Below, piece after piece: positions 6,471 to 11,869 of a stretch of DNA of 11,869 bases (positions are counted from its first letter, which is position 1; each line of letters opens with the position of its first letter). Under the pieces are notes generated by a model that saw only the letters and a list, made by a program, of their open reading frames with translations, searched no databases and was not told the origin of the DNA. This DNA comes from CAYOZN01 sp964408455 (GTDB taxonomy: Bacteria > Planctomycetota > Phycisphaerae > UBA1845 > UTPLA1), in contig CAYOZN010000053.1 in assembly GCA_964408455.1 (NCBI GenBank), forward strand, positions 1-11,869. Reading direction: 5' to 3'. The translations under genes and the position numbers were made by a program.

Positions 6471-7789
6471 GCGTTCACCTCCGTCTGTGATGTACGCATT
6501 CGAACCCGTCCGCTCAGGAGTCGCGGCAGGAGGTAGTCCCGCAGGGCAGCAAGTTTCCGCGTATCCAGCGCTAGGTTTGCGTGCAAGTCGTACAGCGGCC
6601 CGATCAGGCGATTCGCGGCCTGCAATGATACGTCGTCAGGTACAGCGACGTGTGCCGCATCTAAATGACCACGTTTGATATGGCCCATCGTCGTCGCCTT
6701 GCTCGAAGCAATGAGACGAAACTCCGGCAGGTGTTGGCGAACCCAGTGAAGGCAGAGCCAAAGTGGGTAGGCATCTGACGTGACCTTGAACAGGTGTTGA
6801 TTCAGAGCCCCACGTCCGCCGAACCAGAGTTCGACTTCCAGCGTGCCCGACCAAGAGAATAGGAGATCGCCGTCCTCTACGACGTATACATCGGGGACGC
6901 TCGCGTTTGCCAATCCCGCACCGTCCGTTGATCCCTTTCGCAGCTCAGCAATCTTGATGACAGGCAGGTCAGTGCCGTCACCGACGGGCGGGTACTTCTG
7001 CAACGCAAGGCCATTAAGGAAGGCCGCGACCTTCGACAGCGGCCGCACCGACCACCCCTGCGGCACAGGGCCGAGGGGCGAGTCGGTCAGGCGATCGGGC
7101 AGTGCGGCGAAGGCGGCGGGGGGCAGGCCGGGGAAGCTCGTCTGTCCGGCGGCCTTGGCCTTGACCGGCTCAAAGTCCACGAACCATGCCTTAAACGTCG
7201 CCCACGCCAGCCCCTCCAATGCCCTACCCGTCCGACGGTTCTGCTCGATCTTGTCGTCCAACGCGCCGAGCACGGCGGCGATGGCTTTCTGCTCGGGGGG
7301 CGGAGGAAGAGAAACGAACAACTCGCGCTGTGCGGTGAGGCTAACGTAATCTGCCATGTCCGTCTCGCCTTTACGGCCCATCCACTGCTCAGTGAACGCG
7401 CGAGACTGCATGTAATAATAGAGGAAACGGCGAGATAGCTTTGTTTCGTCAAGCGTTCGCCAGAAGGTTGTCTGCGGAGAGCAAACGAACTTTGGCGCAT
7501 CCAGTGGCGCGACTGCTAACTTTCCGACTGTGCCCTTGTGCGAGAACAGCACGTCGCCGCCTTTGCCGATTCCTTTTCGAATACGCTGGAACGCGACGTC
7601 ATTAATTCGTTCAGCGGACTCGAACAAGACGCGACCGTTGTCCATGTCCGCGGCGCGAATGAACGCCCACTGCCCATTGCCGAACTCCGCAGTTCGCGGG
7701 CGATACTCGCCGTGGTTGCCATCCTCGACGAGGAGCACGCCGCGCGCTTGTAACTCGGCGACGGTATAGCGTGGCCAACTATTCGGCAT
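6467..7789 (-). CDS. hsdS: Type I restriction-modification, S (specificity) subunit
   Basis: The 440-residue specificity subunit recognises a split DNA sequence and directs both methylation and cleavage. Target-recognition domain 1 covers about residues 5-165. The central conserved helical spacer starts at LPPPPEQKAIAAVLGALDDKIEQ (161-183; read here as the block PPPPEQKAIAAVL plus LDDKIEQ). Target-recognition domain 2 covers about 240-390, opening with PVPQGWSVRPL, and the second conserved helix ends LRDYLLPRLLSGRV (416-429). Both halves are intact, so a bipartite site is expected; its bases cannot be read from the sequence. The ATG at 7789 was chosen because AGGGAG (7796-7801) lies 6 bases before it; a TTG 18 bases upstream is less likely. 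It overlaps hsdM by 11 bases and the HEPN-like gene by 4. Confidence 0.96.
   Translation of the reverse strand: MPNSWPRYTVAELQARGVLLVEDGNHGEYRPRTAEFGNGQWAFIRAADMDNGRVLFESAERINDVAFQRIRKGIGKGGDVLFSHKGTVGKLAVAPLDAPKFVCSPQTTFWRTLDETKLSRRFLYYYMQSRAFTEQWMGRKGETDMADYVSLTAQRELFVSLPPPPEQKAIAAVLGALDDKIEQNRRTGRALEGLAWATFKAWFVDFEPVKAKAAGQTSFPGLPPAAFAALPDRLTDSPLGPVPQGWSVRPLSKVAAFLNGLALQKYPPVGDGTDLPVIKIAELRKGSTDGAGLANASVPDVYVVEDGDLLFSWSGTLEVELWFGGRGALNQHLFKVTSDAYPLWLCLHWVRQHLPEFRLIASSKATTMGHIKRGHLDAAHVAVPDDVSLQAANRLIGPLYDLHANLALDTRKLAALRDYLLPRLLSGRVRMRTSQTEVNA
6475..6482 (-). promoter_or_regulatory. Strong ribosome binding site of the HEPN-like gene
   Basis: GGAGGTGA on the minus strand, inside the last codons of hsdS, with 7 bases from GGAGG to the ATG at 6470. 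It is the best ribosome binding site in the operon, so the HEPN-like protein is probably translated well. Confidence 0.75.
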
Positions 7790-9470
7790 CGTCCGCTCCC
7801 TCAGCAATCAGACCGAGTCGTTCGCGGACGACCTTTCCTAGCCGATCGCCCTCCGCCAACTGTTCCTCCAGCTCTTCCATCAGCCGTGGGTATTTCTCGG
7901 CGAACGGTTCGGCGTCGTCGGTTTGTTTTTCCGCACCGACGTAGCGGCCGGGGGTGAGGACGTGGCCGTGCCTGGCGATCTCGTCGATCGTCGCGGGCCT
8001 GGCGAAGCCGGGCGTGGGGGCGAAGGCCCAGGGGCCGTGGTTTTTTTCACTCCACCAGTCAGGGGCGGGCTCGCCGCGCCAGCGGCGATAGGTGTAGACG
8101 ATTCGGCCAACGTCGGACATGGGGAGCGGTTCGCTCGTGCCCGGCACGCACTCGGGTTCTTCGATGCCGGTGAGCACGCGGAGCACACGGGTCTGCATCG
8201 TGCCGAGTTTGCGGGCGTCGATGAAGAGTGTTTCGCCCTTGCGTCCGCCGGGGCGATTGGGTGTGTCCTTGCGGATGTTCTTGCCAGATTTGTCGCGAGT
8301 GAGGAACCAGAGGCAGACGGGGATGCCGGTGGTAAAGAAGAGCTGTGCGGGCAGCGCGACGATGCAATCGACGAGGTCGGCCTCGATGATCTTGCGCCGG
8401 ATGTCCCCCTCGCCGCCGGTGTTGCTGCTAAGTGAGCCGTTTGCCATCACGAACCCGGCCACGCCGCCGCCCTTGCCGTTGGGGAAGGCGAGGTGGTGGA
8501 TGAAATGCTGAATCCAGGCGTAGTTGGCGTTACCGACGGGCGGATCGCCGAAGACCCAGCGCTTGTCGCCGCGCAACAGTTGGCCGGACCAGTCGGAGAC
8601 GTTGAACGGCGGATTGGCGAGGACGAAGTCGGCCTTGAGATCAGGGTGCTGGTCGCGGAGGAACGTGTCGGCTGGCTGTTCGCCAAGTTTGGCCTCGATG
8701 CCGTGGATGGCGAGGTTCATGTGCGCGAGGCGCCACGTGGTGGGGTTGGATTCCTGGCCGAAGATGGAAACGTCGGTCTTCTGTCCGCCGTGCGCTTCGA
8801 CGAACTTTTCGGATTGCACAAACATGCCGCCGGAGCCGCAGCAGGGATCGTAGATTCGCCCGGCATAGGGCTCGAGCATCTCGACCAGCACGCGGACGAC
8901 GCTGCGCGGCGTGTAGAACTCGCCGCCGAGCTTGCCCTCGGCGGCGGCGAATTTGCCCAGGAAGTATTCGTAGACGCGGCCGAGCGTGTCGCGGGCCTTG
9001 CCGCGGCTGCCCTTGAAGCCGATGTTGGCGATGAGGTCGATCAGCCCCTTCAACTTCACCGGCTCGATGCCGCGGCGAGCATAGTCGCGGGGGAGCTTGC
9101 CCTTGAGGTTGGCGTTGTCGCGCTCGACGGCGAGGATGGCATCGTCGATGAGCGTGGCGATCTCGGCGCGCGTGGCCTGGTTCTGGAGGTTGGGCCAGCG
9201 CGCCTCGGGCGGCACCCAGAAGACGCGCTCGGCGGTGTATTCATCGCGGGATTCGAGCAGGCCTTCAAGCTGCTTACCCTTGATGCCGTCCCTTTTGAGT
9301 TCGTCTTTCAGCTGTTCCCGGCGGGATTCAAAGCTGTCGGAGATGTATTTGAGGAAGATGAGGCCGAGGACGACGTGCTTATACTCGGCCGCGTCGACCT
9401 GACCGCGCAGGGTGTCGGCCGCCCGCCAGAGATCAGATGCGAAATCAAGATCGGAATTGGTCTCTGTCAT
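7779..9470 (-). CDS. hsdM: Type I restriction-modification, M (DNA adenine methyltransferase) subunit
   Basis: A 563-residue N6-adenine methyltransferase that, with HsdS, methylates host DNA using S-adenosylmethionine. The helical N-terminal domain (HsdM_N) includes LWRAADTLRGQVDAAEYK (14-31) and GLIFLKYISDSF. The catalytic domain has GGEFYTPR (182-189), the SAM-binding motif DPCCGSGG (208-215) and the catalytic NPPF (286-289). The C-terminal charged helices (MEELEEQLAEGDRLGKVVRERL) are typical for contact with HsdS. The order M-S-(extra)-R and the sequence type fit EcoR124-like systems. It is the first gene of a five-gene minus-strand operon. The ATG at 9470 has no clear Shine-Dalgarno sequence, which suggests weak initiation or a short leader; the promoter must lie in 9471-9921. 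Confidence 0.97.
   Translation of the reverse strand: MTETNSDLDFASDLWRAADTLRGQVDAAEYKHVVLGLIFLKYISDSFESRREQLKDELKRDGIKGKQLEGLLESRDEYTAERVFWVPPEARWPNLQNQATRAEIATLIDDAILAVERDNANLKGKLPRDYARRGIEPVKLKGLIDLIANIGFKGSRGKARDTLGRVYEYFLGKFAAAEGKLGGEFYTPRSVVRVLVEMLEPYAGRIYDPCCGSGGMFVQSEKFVEAHGGQKTDVSIFGQESNPTTWRLAHMNLAIHGIEAKLGEQPADTFLRDQHPDLKADFVLANPPFNVSDWSGQLLRGDKRWVFGDPPVGNANYAWIQHFIHHLAFPNGKGGGVAGFVMANGSLSSNTGGEGDIRRKIIEADLVDCIVALPAQLFFTTGIPVCLWFLTRDKSGKNIRKDTPNRPGGRKGETLFIDARKLGTMQTRVLRVLTGIEEPECVPGTSEPLPMSDVGRIVYTYRRWRGEPAPDWWSEKNHGPWAFAPTPGFARPATIDEIARHGHVLTPGRYVGAEKQTDDAEPFAEKYPRLMEELEEQLAEGDRLGKVVRERLGLIAEGADDAE
7796..7801 (-). promoter_or_regulatory. Ribosome binding site that sets the hsdS start
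   Basis: AGGGAG on the minus strand lies 6 bases before the ATG at 7789, within the end of hsdM. It supports this ATG over the TTG at 7807, which has no such site. Confidence 0.7.
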
Positions 9471-9559
9471 GTTCTACGAAGTCCTGACCATCTGATTCGT
9501 TTTGAAGCGGAGCTGAAGGACCACATGGTTCAGTGCGTTCACTGCGACCGCATGTCCGC

Positions 9560-9573
9560 TCAGGAGCTCCTGA
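9560..9573. promoter_or_regulatory. 14-bp perfect palindrome upstream of hsdM, candidate operator
   Basis: TCAGGAGCTCCTGA is a perfect 14-bp palindrome 90 bases upstream of the hsdM start. Its symmetry and position suggest a binding site for a dimeric repressor or activator of the hsd operon, but no partner is known. Confidence 0.35.
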
Positions 9574-9584
9574 CGCATTTAACC

Positions 9585-9595
9585 CGAATAATTCG
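9585..9595. promoter_or_regulatory. 11-bp palindrome CGAATAATTCG, candidate operator
   Basis: CGAAT-A-ATTCG lies 12 bases from the preceding palindrome in an AT-richer patch. On the minus strand, TTAAAT (near 9577-9582) is a poor -10 candidate for hsdM, so this site would sit within the promoter. No convincing -35 was found. Confidence 0.3.
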
Positions 9596-9833
9596 AACTG
9601 ACATCGAAGCCTCTTCCCGCACGTCGTGGCGCACATTAAGGCTTGTCGCCTGCGATTGACCCGTCCGATCACGCTCAATATATCCCGACGACCTTCCTGT
9701 CGCCAAGCATCACGCCACGTCGCCAACAGAAAATCTCTGACCCAAAGCGCGCTCACGGTGCGCGGGCGGCGCTCGGCGCGCGAACCGGAACGCTCGTGTT
9801 TACAGGCAATTCCCGCACTTTTCCACGTGACCG

Positions 9834-9846
9834 GTGATAAAATCAC
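9834..9846 (+). promoter_or_regulatory. Extended -10 promoter overlapped by a palindrome, upstream of the methyltransferase gene
   Basis: TGATAAAAT at 9835-9843 fits an extended -10 element (TGnTAAAAT), which can work without a -35 box; none is seen at the right distance. The same bases form the palindrome GTGAT-AAA-ATCAC (9834-9846), so a bound protein would block the promoter. Transcription would start near 9850 and leave a leader of about 70 bases. Confidence 0.4.
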
Positions 9847-9921
9847 AGACAACAAGTGCAGCGAATCTGGCACCATTTACCCGCGGCCAACGGACGGCCC
9901 GGCCCAGTACAGGAGGTACAC

Positions 9922-11286
9922 ATGAAGGTTGAGTTGTGGCCCCTCAAACGCATCAAGCCCTACGAAAAGAACCCCCGCAAGAACGACACCGCCGTCGACG
10001 CCGTGGCCGACTCGATTGACCGGTTCGGTTTCCGCCAGCCCATCGTCGTGGACGAGTCCGGCATGATCGTGGTCGGCCACACGCGGTGGAAGGCGGCGAA
10101 GAAGCTGGCGATCGAGAAGGTGCCGGTGCACGTCGCGAAGGGCTTGTCGCCCGAGGATGCGAAGGCCTATCGCATCGCCGACAACCAGCTCAACACCATC
10201 GCGACCTGGGATTTCGAGCTGCTGCCCGGCGAACTCTCGGAGCTCAAGGGCCTCGGCTTCGACCTGTCCAAGCTGGGCTTTGACGACGACGAACTGGCCA
10301 AGCTGCTCGACACCGGGGTCGCTGACGGCCTGTGCGATCCGGACGAAATCCCAGCTCCGCCCGACGAGGCTGTCACCAAGCCCGGCGACCTGTGGCTGCT
10401 GGGCGATCACCGGCTGCTGTGCGGCGACAGCGCCTCGACCGCCGATCTCGACCGGCTGCTCGACGGCGCGCCGATCCATCTGTGCAACACCGATCCGCCG
10501 TACAACGTGAAGGTCGAGCCACGCAGCAACAATGCCATCGCCGCCGGCAACTCGTCGTTCACCAACGCGGGCAAGTCGAAGAAGCGCACCCACCACCAGT
10601 CGCTCGATCTCGCGCGGCATCCCGAGAAGAGCAAGGCCACGCACAAGAAGCTCCGCGCCAAGGACCGGCCGCTGGCGAATGACTTCGTTTCGGATGACGA
10701 CTTCTCGAAGATGCTGCACGCCTGGTTCGGCAACATCGCCCGCGTGCTGCTGCCGGGCCGGGCATTTTACTGTTGGGGCGGCTACGCGAACGTGGCGAAC
10801 TATCCGCCGGCGCTGAAGGCCACCGGCTTCTACTTCTCGCAGACCATCATCTGGGACAAGCAGCACCCGGTGCTGACGCGGAAGGATTTTATGGGCGCTC
10901 ATGAGTGGGCATTCTACTCATGGAAGGAAGGCGCGGCCCACGTGTTCCTCGGGCCCAAGAACGTGCCAGACCTGTGGCACGTCAAAAAGATCAACCCGCA
11001 GAGCATGGACCATTTAACTCAGAAACCTGTCGAGTTGGCCGTGCGCGCGATGCAGTATTCCTCTCGCCAGGGCGAGAACGTCCTCGACCTCTTCGCCGGC
11101 TCGGGCTCGACGTTGATCGCCGCCGAGCAGACCGGACGACGCTGCTTCACGATGGAACTCGACCCGCTTTACTGCGACGTGGTGATTGACAGGTTTCAGC
11201 GCTTCACCGGCAAGCGGGCCATCCTCGACGGCAGCGGCACGCCATTCCCGAAGGAGCCGCCGGCCCAGCGCGAGGAGATGAAGTGA
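9922..11286 (+). CDS. ParB-domain / N4-N6 DNA methyltransferase fusion
   Basis: A 454-residue fusion. Residues 1-110 form a ParB/Srx-like domain (LKRIKPYEKNPRKN at 8-21, FRQPIVVD, GHTRWKAA at 52-59). From about 155 comes a DNA methyltransferase with the catalytic DPPY at 191-194, HLTQKP at 364-369 and the SAM-binding FAGSGST at 391-397; this order (IV before I) is that of beta-class adenine or cytosine-N4 enzymes. A basic insert of about 55 residues (200-255) after DPPY may help bind DNA. Such fusions are frequent in prophages and other mobile elements, where they modify DNA without a cognate nuclease. The ATG at 9922 follows AGGAGG (9911-9916) by 5 bases; the upstream ATG at 9856 has no such site. 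The next gene overlaps by 4 bases. The target site is unknown. Confidence 0.93.
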   Translation: MKVELWPLKRIKPYEKNPRKNDTAVDAVADSIDRFGFRQPIVVDESGMIVVGHTRWKAAKKLAIEKVPVHVAKGLSPEDAKAYRIADNQLNTIATWDFELLPGELSELKGLGFDLSKLGFDDDELAKLLDTGVADGLCDPDEIPAPPDEAVTKPGDLWLLGDHRLLCGDSASTADLDRLLDGAPIHLCNTDPPYNVKVEPRSNNAIAAGNSSFTNAGKSKKRTHHQSLDLARHPEKSKATHKKLRAKDRPLANDFVSDDDFSKMLHAWFGNIARVLLPGRAFYCWGGYANVANYPPALKATGFYFSQTIIWDKQHPVLTRKDFMGAHEWAFYSWKEGAAHVFLGPKNVPDLWHVKKINPQSMDHLTQKPVELAVRAMQYSSRQGENVLDLFAGSGSTLIAAEQTGRRCFTMELDPLYCDVVIDRFQRFTGKRAILDGSGTPFPKEPPAQREEMK

Positions 11287-11663
11287 TCACGGTCACGCCC
11301 GAAGAGGATTTCACGGCCACGATGAAGGTGGGCGGCGCGCCGACGCCGCCTTCGGTGACGTACACCATCCTCAACGAGAGCGGCGAGACCATCAGCTGGT
11401 CCGTCGAGATCAGCTCGACGGTGGAACAGCTCGTCGACGTCAGCGAGCCATCCGGCGAGTTGCCGGATCGAGAGGAGCAGCCTCTCGAGTTCATCCTGAA
11501 CCCAGCGATCGCGGCGGGACTCGCGCGCGGCGACTACGAAATCGAGCTCACGTTCTTCAGCAAGGGCGAGCCCATCACGACGCGGAATGCGACGCTGACG
11601 GTGCAAGCGCCGCCGCCGAGCGGTCGGACGCGGGGAAGGCATCGAGGGAGGTATGCGTGGTGA
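11283..11663 (+). CDS. Small BACON/Ig-like beta-sandwich protein, function unknown
   Basis: A 126-residue protein of one domain. The pattern VTYTILNESGETISWSVEIS (25-44; shown as its core TYTILNESGETISWSV), a run VDVSEPSGELP, LNPAIAAGLARGDYEIELTF and the closing ATLTVQ strand is that of BACON or related Ig-like beta-sandwich repeats, which usually occur in tandem in secreted proteins and bind glycans or proteins. Here a single copy stands alone, without a signal peptide, ending in a basic tail (GRTRGRHRGRYAW). The GTG start overlaps the methyltransferase stop (GTGA) and follows AGGAG (11273-11277) by 5 bases, so the two are co-translated. It may bind the methyltransferase or be a virion or structural protein of a mobile element; neither can be shown. 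The fold call is moderate, the gene call good. Confidence 0.75.
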   Translation: MITVTPEEDFTATMKVGGAPTPPSVTYTILNESGETISWSVEISSTVEQLVDVSEPSGELPDREEQPLEFILNPAIAAGLARGDYEIELTFFSKGEPITTRNATLTVQAPPPSGRTRGRHRGRYAW

Positions 11664-11665
11664 CG

Positions 11666-11689
11666 AAAGTGGGACTAGTCCGACTTTTT
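11666..11689 (+). terminator. Candidate rho-independent terminator after the methyltransferase operon
   Basis: AAAGTGGGA (11666-11674) pairs with TCCGACTTT (11679-11687) with one G-G mismatch around a CTAG loop, and T continues to 11689. It starts 2 bases after the stop codon of the beta-sandwich gene. The stem is short and only moderately GC-rich, so termination may be partial. Confidence 0.45.
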
Positions 11690-11801
11690 GCGAAGCGCCG
11701 ACCGATGGCGGGAACAGCTCATCGGGGCGGGAATCTCTTGCCGGACAAACGCCCCGGTCGATGCCGAGGCGTTGTGGGGAGGCGCTGGATGTGGCTGGCG
11801 G

Positions 11802-11869
11802 CTAGTCGCTACCTTCCGGCTCGCTCCCCGGATCGGCCAGACCGCCGCAGGCTTCCACCGCCTCGCGCA
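11802..11869 (-). CDS. Possible 3' end of a gene entering from the right (partial)
   Basis: The minus strand is open from the window edge to a TAG at 11802 and would encode a tail reading REAVEACGGLADPGSEPEGSD, shown only as an acidic ending after the helix-like REAVEACGGL. Its composition is protein-like and it would converge on the terminator-like hairpin at 11666-11689. With only 22 codons it cannot be assigned to a family, and competing plus-strand frames are also open here. Confidence 0.2.
   Translation of the reverse strand, partial: REAVEACGGLADPGSEPEGSD

Larger units (their letters stand above)
9471..9921. other. Divergent regulatory region between the hsd operon and the methyltransferase gene
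   Basis: A 451-base region separates the minus-strand hsd operon from the plus-strand methyltransferase gene. Open frames crossing it give arginine-rich translations without family likeness and lack ribosome binding sites, so I see no gene. It holds three short palindromes (9560-9573, 9585-9595, 9834-9846), a candidate promoter for the methyltransferase gene, and GC-rich self-complementary sequence around 9747-9782. Control of both operons, perhaps by a factor encoded elsewhere, is likely to act here; no regulator gene is present in the window. Confidence 0.6.

Noticed and set aside
7790..7807. TTG start extending HsdS by 6 residues
   Set aside because: The ATG at 7789 has AGGGAG at a 6-base distance; the TTG has no ribosome binding site.
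8493..9659. Long plus-strand open frame opposite hsdM
   Set aside because: It mirrors the codon pattern of hsdM, has no family likeness, and all motifs are on the minus strand. It is a shadow frame.
9445..9876. Minus-strand open frame of 143 codons upstream of hsdM
   Set aside because: Its translation is Arg/Ser-rich without recognisable domains, overlaps the hsdM start and covers the promoter palindromes.
9856..9921. Upstream ATG extending the ParB-methyltransferase by 22 residues
   Set aside because: The ParB-like homology begins at MKVELWPL, and AGGAGG is placed correctly only for the ATG at 9922.

Overview
The window is a defence-type accessory region from a high-GC bacterium. The gene set and the GTCCCC-rich intergenic repeats at the left end would fit a planctomycete or a similar soil or aquatic lineage, but this taxonomic guess is weak and no rRNA or tRNA is present to test it. 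No transposase, integrase, CRISPR array or tRNA was seen.

Left end (1-398): non-coding, GC-rich sequence with several direct and inverted copies of a CCCCGTCCCCA motif, ending in a TATAAT box that lies directly before the first gene. Next (399-1251, plus strand) is a two-gene toxin-antitoxin module. A Panacea/SocA-domain antitoxin overlaps a RelE/ParE-like toxin by 32 bases.

Centre (1263-9470, minus strand): one tightly packed operon of five genes, read from right to left as hsdM, hsdS, a HEPN-like gene, hsdR and an HNH-like gene. Every junction overlaps by 4 to 11 bases. HsdM, HsdS and HsdR form a complete type I restriction-modification system with all key motifs visible (DPCCGSGG and NPPF in HsdM; two target-recognition domains in HsdS; PD...ELK nuclease, GSGKS, DEAH and TGTP in HsdR). 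Two extra genes are built into this operon. One encodes a 219-residue protein with an RNxxxH motif of the HEPN RNase kind, between hsdS and hsdR. The other encodes a 474-residue protein with an N-terminal degenerate HNH-like motif, at the tail. The extra genes suggest a backup, possibly RNA-cleaving, response coupled to the restriction system; this is inference.

A 451-base divergent intergenic region (9471-9921) carries several palindromes and a plausible extended -10 promoter. Right end (9922-11663, plus strand): a ParB-domain/N4-N6 DNA methyltransferase fusion of a kind common in prophage-like elements, followed with a GTGA overlap by a small beta-sandwich (BACON/Ig-like) protein, then a terminator-like hairpin with a T-run. 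The last 70 bases may hold the end of a gene on the minus strand.

Base composition is uneven: the hsd genes and the methyltransferase are strongly GC-rich, while the HNH-like gene and, less so, the toxin-antitoxin pair are visibly more AT-rich, which points to a mosaic origin.
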